From NCBI GenBank assembly GCA_023459495.1, contig JAEWTL010000038.1, positions 367,682 through 431,681 of the forward strand: a DNA stretch of 64,000 nucleotides. The letters run 5' to 3'. The translations under genes and the position numbers were made by a program. The stretch is from Bacillota bacterium (GTDB lineage: Bacteria; Bacillota; Clostridia; Christensenellales; SZUA-584). The notes under the pieces were generated by a model, which was not told the origin of the DNA, searched no databases, and was given only the letters and a program-made list of their open reading frames with translations. Shown here in pieces: positions 32,193-41,167 of this stretch (positions are counted from its first letter, which is position 1; each line of letters begins with the position of its first letter).

Positions 32193-34204
32193 ACCGATGC
32201 ACCTCCCGTCTCCGGCTCAATGCGTGTATTGAACGACGTCACCCGCGTGAGCCTGTATTCCTTCTTCAGCGCGGGCCCGAGCGTGTTCCGCGCGAACTGC
32301 TCGTCGATCTCGCTGGTGTACGCGAACAGGATGACCTGATCAGACAGCAGCGGAAGCGCCTGCGTGATATTGTGCTTATGATCTGGACTGAGCCTGCCGA
32401 ACGGCGAATCCATGATGACGGGCCCGTGCAGCGGCGCGTTCTTATGTAGCGCGCCAATCAGCGCGAGCGCAACCACGTGTTCATTGCCCGATGATCGAAG
32501 CGGTACGATGATGCCCGTCGAGTGAACGATCTCGAGGCCGTAGTTCTCGTTGATGAGCAGCTTCACGTAGTCTGGGTCGTTTGTCATGCGCACGAACAGA
32601 TCAGTTGCGTCGCGCTCGACCTTCGCTCTGAGTTCGTCTCTATACTTATCGATGCCCTCCGCGAAGATGCTGGCAAGCTGACCACACAGGTCGGCCTTCT
32701 TCCTCGCAAGAAGCATGTCGTCGTCGGTGGCCAGCTTCTCGAGCTTTGTGTACTGACCTGCGATTGCCTGCCTGATGCTCGCGATCTGGTCGTTCTCCTT
32801 TTTCTTGCCTTCCTCGAGGTTGCCTATCTTTGTGAGGCATATAGTCAGCTGTCTGAGGTTCTCCGATGCGGCCGCCGACAGATCCTTAATGTCGCCATGC
32901 CGCTCGAGCTCCTCGCGCACGCCTTTAAGATCGCGCTCGCTGCTTACGAGCTCGATCCGTACATCGGTAAGTTGCTGCTCAAGTACCTCGAGGCGCTCCT
33001 TGACGCTTGGCAGCTGCATACCTTCAAGCACCGCGCGGCGTCCTTGCAGGCTTTTGAGCTCCACAGCCTCTTCAACCGTGAGCCCGCCGAAGCTGCTCTC
33101 GGCCGCCTTGATGCGCTTCTCGAGATTCGCAATGAGATCATCGTCTATGTCCTGCTCGCAGAGGTGGCAGTGCTTCTTACTTGCCGCTGCCTTCATGTCC
33201 TCGACGAACCCGCTCGCGATCTGCTGCGCCTTCTCCTTATCCTCGAGCTCTTTTGCTCTTGTCTGGATACCCGCGAGCACAGCCGCCACGCGAGAGCCGA
33301 CGAGACCCTTCCACGCGTCCTTCGTCGTCACGACGATCTGACTGATGATTGCGTCGCGGCGTGCCTTCTTCTCTTCGATAGCTTGTTCCAGTCCGTTCAT
33401 GTTGGTGAGCAGCGTCCGCACGTGCTCGTTCTGCTCTGCCTCACCCGTCAGCTGCGCCCTCTTCACGAGTTCGTCATTAAGCTCGTTCTTCATCCGATCG
33501 AGCTCATCGATGTGCTTTTGCAGCTGTGCCTCGAACGCCTCAATCGTCGCACCGATCTGCTCGGTCCGCTGGTTGCTCTGCGCGACCCGCGTCATCGCCT
33601 TCAGATAGTCCTCGTGCGCCACCGTCGTAGAATTCGCTCCGTTTGTGAGCACCGGCATGCCGAGGATGTTCTCGATTGATCCCTTGATCGCCGCACCCTC
33701 GTCGGAGTCCTCCATGATGAGGTCTTCGTACTCCTGCAGTAGCTCGCCGTCGAAGAGGAAGAACCGCGAGACCTGTTCCGGCATAATGAGATGCAGGATG
33801 TGATCAGCTTCCGCTACGGGCAGTATCGCACCGTCCCTCTTCAGATAAACGTGCTGCTCGTAGTCGTCGTTGCGGGCAGGCTTCGTAACACCTGCGCGCA
33901 GCTTATATTGCCGCGTCAGTTCGTAGTGGTTCGTCTCGTCGGTCATGCGTAGCACGACCTTGAAGCCGTACTTGCCGTCCTCATGGCTCTCGATGTTAGA
34001 GAGCTTGGTCAGTTCGACGTTCGCTCCGCGCCTGTTCTGGAACTTGCCATACAGCGCGTAGCGGAACGCGTTGAGCAGCTTCGTTTTGCCGCGACCATTG
34101 TTACCCCACGTAATGATGACACCGTTCTCATCCGTGAAGTCTACCGTCTGGCTGCCTTTAAACGGGCCGAAGTCCTCGACGGTCAGGCTTGTAAAACGCA
34201 GCAT
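32189..34204 (-). CDS. DndD/Rad50-like SMC-family ATPase
   Basis: 671 residues. Walker A G-N-N-G-R-G-K-T (34-41) after an F-G-P-F-K-G-S-Q-T start, then Q-loop region F-F-L-F-D-G-E-L-L (the DndD hallmark), long coiled coils with a C-H-L-C zinc hook near residue 340, and C-terminal Walker B V-I-M-D-S-P-F-G-R-L-S with D-loop. This is the arrangement of DndD and Rad50-like ATPases. DndD works in DNA phosphorothioation, but the cysteine-desulfurase/sulfurtransferase genes (DndA/DndC) are absent here, and two methyltransferases head the operon instead. Confidence 0.8.
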   Translation of the reverse strand: MLRFTSLTVEDFGPFKGSQTVDFTDENGVIITWGNNGRGKTKLLNAFRYALYGKFQNRRGANVELTKLSNIESHEDGKYGFKVVLRMTDETNHYELTRQYKLRAGVTKPARNDDYEQHVYLKRDGAILPVAEADHILHLIMPEQVSRFFLFDGELLQEYEDLIMEDSDEGAAIKGSIENILGMPVLTNGANSTTVAHEDYLKAMTRVAQSNQRTEQIGATIEAFEAQLQKHIDELDRMKNELNDELVKRAQLTGEAEQNEHVRTLLTNMNGLEQAIEEKKARRDAIISQIVVTTKDAWKGLVGSRVAAVLAGIQTRAKELEDKEKAQQIASGFVEDMKAAASKKHCHLCEQDIDDDLIANLEKRIKAAESSFGGLTVEEAVELKSLQGRRAVLEGMQLPSVKERLEVLEQQLTDVRIELVSSERDLKGVREELERHGDIKDLSAAASENLRQLTICLTKIGNLEEGKKKENDQIASIRQAIAGQYTKLEKLATDDDMLLARKKADLCGQLASIFAEGIDKYRDELRAKVERDATDLFVRMTNDPDYVKLLINENYGLEIVHSTGIIVPLRSSGNEHVVALALIGALHKNAPLHGPVIMDSPFGRLSPDHKHNITQALPLLSDQVILFAYTSEIDEQFARNTLGPALKKEYRLTRVTSFNTRIEPETGGASV

Positions 34205-34210
34205 ACGTCA

Positions 34211-34432
34211 TCACCCCGCCTTCTCATCGTCCAGCTTCACGTCCTTCATGAAGTCATCGATGATCTTCTTTGTAGCCCTGCTCCCTTGCTCTGGATTGTC
34301 TTGGTTTTCAAACTGCGCCGTCACGATGTCTTTGATCAGTTCCGCCGGTATACCCGGGTACTTCTCCGCGCGGACTGCCTCAAGCACCTTGAGCAACGCC
34401 TCGACCTCGACGCTATTCATCATCGTCTTCAA
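34211..34432 (-). CDS. Small hypothetical protein of the operon
   Basis: At most 73 residues; starts at 34432 or, with better spacing to GGAGG, near 34423 or 34420. It overlaps the helicase 3' end and stops 6 bases before the ATPase start. It is helical (V-E-V-E-A-L-L-K-V-L-E-A-V) with a charged tail. No family is recognised; its conserved position inside a coupled operon argues that it is translated. Confidence 0.55.
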   Translation of the reverse strand: MKTMMNSVEVEALLKVLEAVRAEKYPGIPAELIKDIVTAQFENQDNPEQGSRATKKIIDDFMKDVKLDDEKAG

Positions 34433-36524
34433 GTCCTCCGTTCCTTATGGTGTTAAAGTCAATCTGGAATTCCGCTGCTATGTTTTTCAGGTCAGTGACG
34501 CCCGAGTAGTTCTCGGCGCTCTCACCGAACTGTATCGCCCTTGATAGCTCAGCCGTGATGATTGACAGGCTCTTCTCGTCTTCACCCTCAGCCATGACCG
34601 GCATTGTGATTGCGTCGTAGAGCTCCGCGAAGTGCTTACCTTTTGCCCGCCTGAGTATGCGACCACGCCGCTGTATGAACTCGCGCGGGTTCTGCGACGA
34701 TGCGAGGATCAGCGCGTGCGTGGTTGATGGAATATCGACACCTTCGTCAAGGCACTTAATCGAAATAAGCACGCCGCCGTTGTCCTCGAAATAGTCAATC
34801 GTCATGTCACGGTCTCCCGCCATGCCTGCGTAATACTCGTACGCGTCGAAGCCCGCCCGCATCGCGGTGTGCAGAACCGCCTTCAGCTGATCGATGTTGT
34901 CACAGTACACGATCCACTTTTGGCCGGGTCTATATTGTTTCCGGAGCACGTCGAGCGCGAGCGGCACTTTGTTCGCCGCGTTCTTCACGATCCGTGCCCT
35001 ATTTATTAGTAGCATCTTCAGCCTCGGGTTCGAGTCGAGATCGACGTCGCCCTTCGACCGTGCGAGCAGCTTCCGGATGTCCTCTGTGATCGCATCCCAC
35101 TGCTCCTGCTCTGCCTTCGTGAGCGAGAGTTTCTGCGGATGGTAGAAGTACTTCGTGAGCACTCCTGCCTGTATTGCATCCTCAAGCGTGAACGGCGGGG
35201 GAATGATGCCGCCGAAGTAGTCCATGATCGCCTGCGTACCAATCTGATCACCGTACCTGCGTGGCGTTGCCGAGAGCCCGAGCCTCGCTCCTGTGTCAAG
35301 TGTGAACAGCCTCCGGCGCTCTTGACTTCCGAGCCTGTGCACCTCGTCGGCTACGAGGAATATATGCGCACCCTGCGCAACGCCGCTGATGAAGTCCGGC
35401 GCGACCGCTGTGTCCATCGTTGAAATGACCACGCGGTTTTGACCCGCTCCCGGGCTCGTCCACGCTCTGAGCGTGCTGTCCTTCCGCCACTCGTTGTGCC
35501 CATCACCGCAGAGCAGGTAGTTGACCAGTACGTCACCGATCGTCTCCGTTAGCTCCTTATACCACTGCCCGAGCAGGTTGCGGGATGGCACGAGCACCAG
35601 CACGGATTCACCTCTGCCGAATGCGGCACGGATTGCGCATATCGCTGTGAATGTCTTGCCGCTACCAGTCGCGTGCTCGAATATGCCGCGTCTGCCTGCT
35701 GCTACCCACGCCTCGAGCGCGTTCGTCTGGTGCTCCCTCGGCGAGTTACCGCCCGGTCTCTTGTCCGGCTTCCACTTCGCTGCGCGGTTCTGTGTGACTT
35801 TGATCTCATCGAGCAGTTGCTCCCAGTCTGCGCCCTTGGCCTTGTCCTTCAATACCGCCTTCACGTCAGATGGAAACGAGTAGACCGCAACGCCGGGAAC
35901 GACGCCCTCCCACAGACGATCGAAGAAGCTGCTCGCCGTCTCTACGCGCTCGCGGTCTCTTGCGTCTGCCCAGCTTGGGAAGACGTCGATCGACTCTATG
36001 TTACCGTCCGACGAGAGTCCCTTGAACGTCTCATTCATCGAGCCGCGGAAGCCCACGGACAGCGAGTCGTCCGAGAACACGCCGACCTTATCGTGGAACA
36101 TCCGCTTCGTGTCTGCTCCTGCTTGCTCACCCGGCACGGCGATTTTCACGTCGATGATCTCCTCTGACACAAGGTACGCGAGAAGCCTCGCCGGAGCGGA
36201 GAGCGCCGGGCTTGCGAACAGCGCCTCGACTTCTTCCTTGATCGAGCCTGCGAGCAGACCGTTGTTTCTCGCCGAGTACCCCTCCGAGAGTGCAGCCTCG
36301 TCGTCGTCAGATATGTAAGGAGAGCAGATTAGCCGCATCCGTCCGCCGTGTACTATAAACTCCTTGAGGGCGCTCCACGCGATGATGTATATCGTACTGC
36401 CGAAGAATCCCGATATTCGGTCGTACCGGATTGACGCCCGCATGCACGGCAAGTAGAAGCCCTCCGCGATGTCGTCTTCGGCTTTGTTATAGGATGCTTT
36501 GAACTCGAAGCTATCAAGACTCAT
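34413..36524 (-). CDS. SF2 helicase with N-terminal phospholipase-D-like nuclease domain
   Basis: 703 residues. The first about 250 residues resemble a PLD-family domain with one H-x-K-x4-5-D motif (F-H-D-K-V-G-V-F-S-D) followed by G-S-M-N-E-T. Then a superfamily 2 helicase: H-Q motif (R-E-H-Q-T-N-A), Walker A A-T-G-S-G-K-T, motif II D-E-V-H, S-A-T-P and motif VI Q-R-R-G-R-I-L-R-R. PLD-helicase fusions occur in restriction and phosphorothioate-dependent systems as the DNA-cleaving part. Overlap by four bases with the upstream gene and by 20 with the downstream one indicates coupling. Confidence 0.88.
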   Translation of the reverse strand: MSLDSFEFKASYNKAEDDIAEGFYLPCMRASIRYDRISGFFGSTIYIIAWSALKEFIVHGGRMRLICSPYISDDDEAALSEGYSARNNGLLAGSIKEEVEALFASPALSAPARLLAYLVSEEIIDVKIAVPGEQAGADTKRMFHDKVGVFSDDSLSVGFRGSMNETFKGLSSDGNIESIDVFPSWADARDRERVETASSFFDRLWEGVVPGVAVYSFPSDVKAVLKDKAKGADWEQLLDEIKVTQNRAAKWKPDKRPGGNSPREHQTNALEAWVAAGRRGIFEHATGSGKTFTAICAIRAAFGRGESVLVLVPSRNLLGQWYKELTETIGDVLVNYLLCGDGHNEWRKDSTLRAWTSPGAGQNRVVISTMDTAVAPDFISGVAQGAHIFLVADEVHRLGSQERRRLFTLDTGARLGLSATPRRYGDQIGTQAIMDYFGGIIPPPFTLEDAIQAGVLTKYFYHPQKLSLTKAEQEQWDAITEDIRKLLARSKGDVDLDSNPRLKMLLINRARIVKNAANKVPLALDVLRKQYRPGQKWIVYCDNIDQLKAVLHTAMRAGFDAYEYYAGMAGDRDMTIDYFEDNGGVLISIKCLDEGVDIPSTTHALILASSQNPREFIQRRGRILRRAKGKHFAELYDAITMPVMAEGEDEKSLSIITAELSRAIQFGESAENYSGVTDLKNIAAEFQIDFNTIRNGGLEDDDE

Positions 36525-37060
36525 TGCATAGCCTCCGTTAGCGAGGTTGTCACGCGCATCCCCAGCGCTTCGGCCAGATGCTCTGGCCTCGCTGCGAGGA
36601 TGATCTCACCGTTGCTCCTACGGCTCGTCGTGACTGGCTCATACAGCGCCCGTATGATCGTATCGGCGTGCACCTGCATGTTCGCGCTGTATGCGAACTC
36701 CTTGTGCTTGTACGGATCCCACATGACAAATACACCGCCCTCGACCTCTTCAGTCATCCTTGCGTACGCCGCGAGCACAGGCGTCCGTCCGTCTGAGTAG
36801 TCAAGCACCCCGCGTGCGCCTCGCTGCTGACCCGGCAGAATAATCTGGAATTTATACTCGTCTGGTGCACGACCTCCGGGCGGGTTAGTGCAGTTGTAAA
36901 GGTACGCCCTGATCCGCAGCGGAAACGGCGGCATGAGGTCGACGAGCAGCGGTGCGGCCACGATGTCGCTGTGCTCCTTTACGTCGCTTCCGAGTCCCGC
37001 GATGAAGAGGCTATGCAGCGTCTGTTTGCTCAGTCTTATCGGAGTGGCCTCATCCATCAA
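36521..37060 (-). CDS. Unknown protein between methyltransferases and helicase (possible restriction component)
   Basis: 179 residues, no family recognised. Mixed alpha/beta with P-D-E-Y-K-F-Q-I and, after a strand, V-F-V-M-W-D-P-Y-K-H-K-E-F-A-Y-S, so Asp/Glu and Lys residues are present but not in a clear PD-(D/E)XK spacing. Position directly after two DNA methyltransferases is where a cognate endonuclease or specificity factor would sit. It overlaps the upstream gene by 11 bases and the helicase by 4. Confidence 0.65.
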   Translation of the reverse strand: MMDEATPIRLSKQTLHSLFIAGLGSDVKEHSDIVAAPLLVDLMPPFPLRIRAYLYNCTNPPGGRAPDEYKFQIILPGQQRGARGVLDYSDGRTPVLAAYARMTEEVEGGVFVMWDPYKHKEFAYSANMQVHADTIIRALYEPVTTSRRSNGEIILAARPEHLAEALGMRVTTSLTEAMQ

Positions 37061-37904
37061 ACGTCACCTGCCTGTTCATCTCGCGGAACATCTTCTCGGC
37101 TTCGTCAACGTATGCCTGTTCAATGTCGAAGCCGATGAACCTCCGGTCGAGCGATAGCGCTGCGACGCCGGTCGTCCCAGAGCCCATCCATGGATCGACC
37201 ACGAGGTCGCCCTTCTCGGTCGTCGCTTTTATATACTTTTCCGGCAGATAGAGCGGTTGCGTCGCTTGGTGGTCGCCGATCCGCGCCGATACTCCTCCAC
37301 TGATTATGTTCTTCGGCAGCGCCCCATCTGGGTGCGGCTCGATGGTCTTGTTCTTGCGCACGTAAGTGTTGCCGTTGCTGCGCGGCTTGTACTCGTACTC
37401 ACCGTATGTCTTCACACTGTGAGACTGGTATGGCCTGCGGATCGCGTCGATATTGATCTCCCACTTCGGAGACTTTGAGAACCACAGATTTTGCTCGTAC
37501 GCATCCTGACACGCGACGCGCAGACCGGTGGGGGCGGGGTTTTCCTTGACCCATATTTCAATGTCAACGCACGAGAGCCCCCATTGCTCCTCCATGAGTA
37601 TCGCGAGCTTCTCTATTATGAGCGAGCGCTTCGATGAGACCTTGCCTGTTGCCTTCTCACGGTTCGCCTTGACGTTGATCACGATGAACCCATCGTCTCT
37701 GAGCTTGAGAGCAGCAGCGTCGATGAACGGTGTCATCTTCTCGATGTATTCAGCCGTGCGCCATACGCCGTAATCTCGCTCAGCGTTAGGGTATGGCGGC
37801 GAGCCGTACACGAGCTTGATGGACTTATCCGGCAATGTGAGCATGCCTACCGCACCATCAGAGCTTACCGCTGCGAAGCCATCCTTCTCGAGCTTGTTAA
37901 GCAT
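37050..37904 (-). CDS. SPPY-type DNA methyltransferase (second)
   Basis: 284 residues. The catalytic motif Y-G-S-P-P-Y-P-N near residue 28 and the SAM motif D-P-W-M-G-S-G-T-T near residue 236 are in the order of beta-class methyltransferases; S-P-P-Y points to N4-cytosine (or N6-adenine) methylation. The ATG at 37904 overlaps the stop codon region of the first methyltransferase; an in-frame ATG lies at 37922. It differs clearly in sequence from its neighbour, so the two may modify the two strands of an asymmetric site. Confidence 0.88.
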   Translation of the reverse strand: MLNKLEKDGFAAVSSDGAVGMLTLPDKSIKLVYGSPPYPNAERDYGVWRTAEYIEKMTPFIDAAALKLRDDGFIVINVKANREKATGKVSSKRSLIIEKLAILMEEQWGLSCVDIEIWVKENPAPTGLRVACQDAYEQNLWFSKSPKWEINIDAIRRPYQSHSVKTYGEYEYKPRSNGNTYVRKNKTIEPHPDGALPKNIISGGVSARIGDHQATQPLYLPEKYIKATTEKGDLVVDPWMGSGTTGVAALSLDRRFIGFDIEQAYVDEAEKMFREMNRQVTFDG

Positions 37905-38802
37905 GTTCGTCACTGCCCTCAACTTCCAGCGTCATCCTCACGGCCGCCAGTTCGTTGTAGTCGGCGTTCGCCTCGATGCCGATCCAGTTTCGGCCATTCT
38001 TTGCCGCTGTGACCACTGTCGTGCCGGAGCCCGAGAACGGATCGAGCACGAGCGCGCCCGGCTCTGTTCCTGACAGTATAAAGAATTCGACTAGCTTCTC
38101 TGGGAAGCGCGCCGGGTGTCCGATGCCGCGCTCCCTGCACAGTTTTGAGAAGGCGTCATTGCTATTCGTGTTTCCAACTTCTATGACGCTGCCCGGATCC
38201 GCTCCTCCGTTGTCCGCCCAGACCTTCTCGCAGTTGAAGTTGTGCGTGCTCGGCCTCATGTTCTCCGAGCGCACCCCTTTGCCCTTGCCTTCGAGGAACT
38301 TCTGCATATCTTTACTGTACGGTCTGCGTATCGGATCCATGTTGAACGTCCACGTGTCGCCCTTCGCGAACCAGAAGCAGTATTCATGCGACTTTTTCGT
38401 CCGGCCGAAGCCTCCGCGCGAGAATACGTTCGGCGGCGTCGCTGTGTTGTGCCATATGTAATCGCGTACGAGGTGGAAGCCTGTCCGCTTCACGAGCGCG
38501 ATCACGAGCTCGAAGACGTACAGATGCTGGAACCCCTCGACGACTTTATCGCTGATGTTAAGTACGAAGCTCCCATCATCCTTCAGCACGCGCTTAATCT
38601 GACGCGCCTTCGGCATAAACCATGCTATGTAATCATCCGGCGCAATCATCGCTGCGCCGTTCGAGTCGTAGTCCCTCCGGTCAGCGTACGGTGGCGAGGT
38701 GACAACGAGGTCGACGCTCTTTGATGGTATTTCTTTTAGAGCCTCCTCGCAGTCGCCTGTGATGAAGCGATTCTCGAATTCCTTTATATCACGCTTGGCC
38801 AA
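37897..38802 (-). CDS. SPPY-type DNA methyltransferase (first gene of the operon)
   Basis: 301 residues. T-S-P-P-Y-A-D-R-R-D-Y near residue 34 and D-P-F-S-G-S-G-T-T near residue 266 define a beta-class DNA methyltransferase. The start is a TTG at 38802 with GAGGTG six bases ahead and M-A-K-R-D-I-K as the first residues. It heads a run of seven minus-strand genes with overlaps or gaps of 6 bases or less, down to 31833. Confidence 0.88.
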   Translation of the reverse strand: MAKRDIKEFENRFITGDCEEALKEIPSKSVDLVVTSPPYADRRDYDSNGAAMIAPDDYIAWFMPKARQIKRVLKDDGSFVLNISDKVVEGFQHLYVFELVIALVKRTGFHLVRDYIWHNTATPPNVFSRGGFGRTKKSHEYCFWFAKGDTWTFNMDPIRRPYSKDMQKFLEGKGKGVRSENMRPSTHNFNCEKVWADNGGADPGSVIEVGNTNSNDAFSKLCRERGIGHPARFPEKLVEFFILSGTEPGALVLDPFSGSGTTVVTAAKNGRNWIGIEANADYNELAAVRMTLEVEGSDEHA

Positions 38803-39039
38803 AGCTGCACCTCTTCTTAATTCAAGCAGCCCACGCTGGTGCGCTCGGGCTGCGGAGTTTTTGCTATTGCTCTTCGGGGAATGGTGACGGCAAGATATGC
38901 CACCTTACTGATAAGTATAGCACTCAGATCGCGCGCTCGCAATCATCTGCACACGAAAGATACGCTTTGCCACGAATGCCTTGCTGCGCGCTTCACCATG
39001 TGTGCGGCTTTTTTTATCTAACGGAAGGAGAAAATAAAA
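38803..39039. other. Divergent intergenic region between defence operon and parA
   Basis: No gene seen. It must carry the promoters for the minus-strand operon and for parA. A palindrome CAGCCC...GGGCTG lies at 38827-38854. parA's ribosome site ACGGAAGGAG ends about 10 bases before its ATG. Confidence 0.4.
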
Positions 39040-39858
39040 ATGTCAAAAATTATCGCTCTCGCCAACCAAAAAGGCGGCGTAGGCAAAACAACCACCGCCG
39101 TCAATCTTGGCATCGGTTTGGCACGACAGGGTAAGAAGGTGCTGCTGGTGGATGCCGATGCTCAAGGCAACCTCACGGACAGCCTCGGCTGGAACGAACC
39201 GGATAAGCTGCTAATTACCCTCGCCACCATCATGACCAAGATAATCATGGATGAACCTATCGAGCCCGGCGAGGGCATCCTGCACCACGACGAAGGCGTT
39301 GACCTCATGCCTGCCAACATTGAGCTGTCAGCAATAGAGGTGTCGCTGGTGAACACCATGAGCCGTGAGATTATACTGCGGAACTATCTCAACGAGGTCA
39401 GGAAGAATTACGATTATGTCCTTATCGACTGTATGCCCTCCCTCGGCATGATCACCGTCAACGCGCTCGCTGCCGCAGATAGCGTCATTATTCCCGTCCA
39501 GGCGCACTACCTTCCTGCCAAAGGCATGGCACAGCTTCTACAGACCATAAACCGCGTCAAACGCAACATCAACCCCAACCTGAAGATCGAAGGTGCGCTA
39601 CTGACTATGGTGGATGTTCGCACTAACTTTGCGAAGGATATCTCCTTCATTCTGCGGCGAGATTACGCGGACAAGCTACGCGTATTCAAGACAGAGATAC
39701 CCCTTGCCATAAAAGCGGCGGAAACGAGTGCCGAAGGTAAAAGCATCTACGTATACGATGCGCGCGGTAAGGCGGCCGCGGCATACGAAGCTCTGACGAG
39801 GGAGGTGTTAAGCGGTGGCAAGCAACGTGCGAAACAAGAAGTTGACTTCAGTCGATGA
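39040..39858 (+). CDS. parA: ParA/Soj-family partition ATPase
   Basis: 272 residues. Deviant Walker A K-G-G-V-G-K-T-T (10-17), switch V-D-A-D-A-Q-G-N-L and Walker B-like V-L-I-D-C-M-P-S-L are standard for ParA/Soj. Together with the next gene it forms a parAB pair that would stabilise the circular form of the element or a plasmid ancestor. The 3' end overlaps parB by 44 bases. Confidence 0.93.
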   Translation: MSKIIALANQKGGVGKTTTAVNLGIGLARQGKKVLLVDADAQGNLTDSLGWNEPDKLLITLATIMTKIIMDEPIEPGEGILHHDEGVDLMPANIELSAIEVSLVNTMSREIILRNYLNEVRKNYDYVLIDCMPSLGMITVNALAAADSVIIPVQAHYLPAKGMAQLLQTINRVKRNINPNLKIEGALLTMVDVRTNFAKDISFILRRDYADKLRVFKTEIPLAIKAAETSAEGKSIYVYDARGKAAAAYEALTREVLSGGKQRAKQEVDFSR

Positions 39859-40771
39859 CCTGTTCAGCAGTGAGGAAAGCCGGCAAGCGGAAAAGCAGCA
39901 ACAGGGCGAACAGGTATTGAGCATTCCAATATCGGAAGTCCATGACTTTGCGAATAACCCCTATCATGTCCGGCAGGACGCCGAGCTTATGGACATGGTA
40001 GAAAGTATACAGCGTATCGGCGTGCATACGCCCTGCCTTGCACGGCCACGGGCAGACGGCGGATATGAACTCTTATCAGGACACCGGCGCAAGCTGGCAA
40101 GCACACTGGCCGGATGCGATACCCTCCCCCTAATAGTCCGTGAGATCGACGATGACTCGGCCACCATACTGGTGGTGGATGGCAACATCCAGCGCGAAAC
40201 CATTACATTCAGCGAAAAGGCAAGAGCGTATAAAATGAAACTGGAGGCGCTGAAACGGCAGGGCGCGAGGACAGATTTAACTTCTGCCCAAGTTGGGCAG
40301 AAGTTACCCGGCAAGTATTCTGTTGAGATTGTTGCGGAACAAGCTGGTGAGAGCCGCAACCAAGTTAAACGCTACATTCGTCTCACCGAACTTGCCCCAA
40401 CTCTGCTCCAGATGGTGGATGATAAGAAAATCGCCTTCAATCCCGCCGTGGAGCTTTCATACATACCGCGGGAATTACAAGCCGAATTGCTGGATGTCAT
40501 AGAACAAAATGAGTGTACACCGTCGCTCTCGCAGGCGCAGCGTCTTAAAGCAGCGGCACAGGAGGGCAAGCTCGACCGGAACGGCATCGAGCTGGTCATG
40601 AGCGAGGAAAAGCCGCAGCAGAACAACCTGACCATCAAAGGCAACCGGCTCGAAAAATACTTCCCCAAAGAATACACGCCCAAGCAAAAGGAAGACATCA
40701 TTATCAAGGCGCTCGACCTCTATTATAAGAAGCTCGAACGAACAAAACAGGAACGGGAATATGAACGCTGA
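39815..40771 (+). CDS. parB: ParB-family partition/nucleoid-occlusion protein
   Basis: 318 residues, starting at GTG 39815 inside the end of parA. ParB N-domain signatures include I-P-I-S-E-V-H-D-F, Y-E-L-L-S-G-H-R-R and a helix-turn-helix with Q-V-K-R-Y-I-R-L-T-E-L. The K-L-P-G-K-Y-S insertion is as in element-borne ParB proteins of Clostridia. A CTP-dependent clamp on parS sites is the known role; no parS was identified nearby. Confidence 0.9.
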   Translation: MASNVRNKKLTSVDDLFSSEESRQAEKQQQGEQVLSIPISEVHDFANNPYHVRQDAELMDMVESIQRIGVHTPCLARPRADGGYELLSGHRRKLASTLAGCDTLPLIVREIDDDSATILVVDGNIQRETITFSEKARAYKMKLEALKRQGARTDLTSAQVGQKLPGKYSVEIVAEQAGESRNQVKRYIRLTELAPTLLQMVDDKKIAFNPAVELSYIPRELQAELLDVIEQNECTPSLSQAQRLKAAAQEGKLDRNGIELVMSEEKPQQNNLTIKGNRLEKYFPKEYTPKQKEDIIIKALDLYYKKLERTKQEREYER

Positions 40772-40834
40772 GACGCCTGAGGCTTTAAAGCGAGGGCGTT
40801 TTCTTTTACCCTATTTTGAAGGGAGGTGGGGACA

Positions 40835-41008
40835 GTGCTCTTTATGGTGGGCAAAGATCGAGAATACGAGCGCCTTATGAAGCAGATACCGGGTTTTGAT
40901 CGTAGTCCAATCAGGACAATGAAGGAGCGGGACTGCAAGCATTGCCTGTATTATGACGAGCAGCTCCGTAAATGTAGCCTTGAAAAATGCGCCGTCTTTG
41001 AGGATTAG
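40835..41008 (+). CDS. Small Cys-rich protein
   Basis: 57 residues from a GTG at 40835 behind GGGAGGTGGGG. The C-terminal half carries C-K-H-C, then C-S-L-E-K-C, a likely zinc site. Small proteins of this kind are frequent beside parB in clostridial elements; function unknown. Confidence 0.65.
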   Translation: MLFMVGKDREYERLMKQIPGFDRSPIRTMKERDCKHCLYYDEQLRKCSLEKCAVFED

Positions 41009-41050
41009 TCAAAATCATCTTACACCAGGGGGGTAGTATTTTTGTTTGAA

Positions 41051-41071
41051 AACGGCATCAGGCCGTTTTTT
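41051..41071 (+). terminator. Terminator before the Tad operon
   Basis: AACGGC (41051-41056) pairs with GCCGTT (41062-41067), followed by TTTTT. Separates the parAB unit from the pilus operon. The remaining gap to 41167 contains a CCAGCCGG repeat pair (about 41108-41130) and the GGAGG site of cpaB. Confidence 0.65.
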
Positions 41072-41167
41072 CGTTTCCCCCTCTCCTGCACCTCTCCCCC
41101 AAGTTACCAGCCGGCATACCAGCCGGGAAAAAGAATCATCCACAAAAATATCAGGAGGTATTAGTCC

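Noticed and set aside
32522..33679. 385-codon plus-strand frame opposite the DndD-like ATPase
   Set aside because: Antisense of coiled-coil codons gives a Leu/Val-rich shadow; the minus strand has Walker motifs and a zinc hook.
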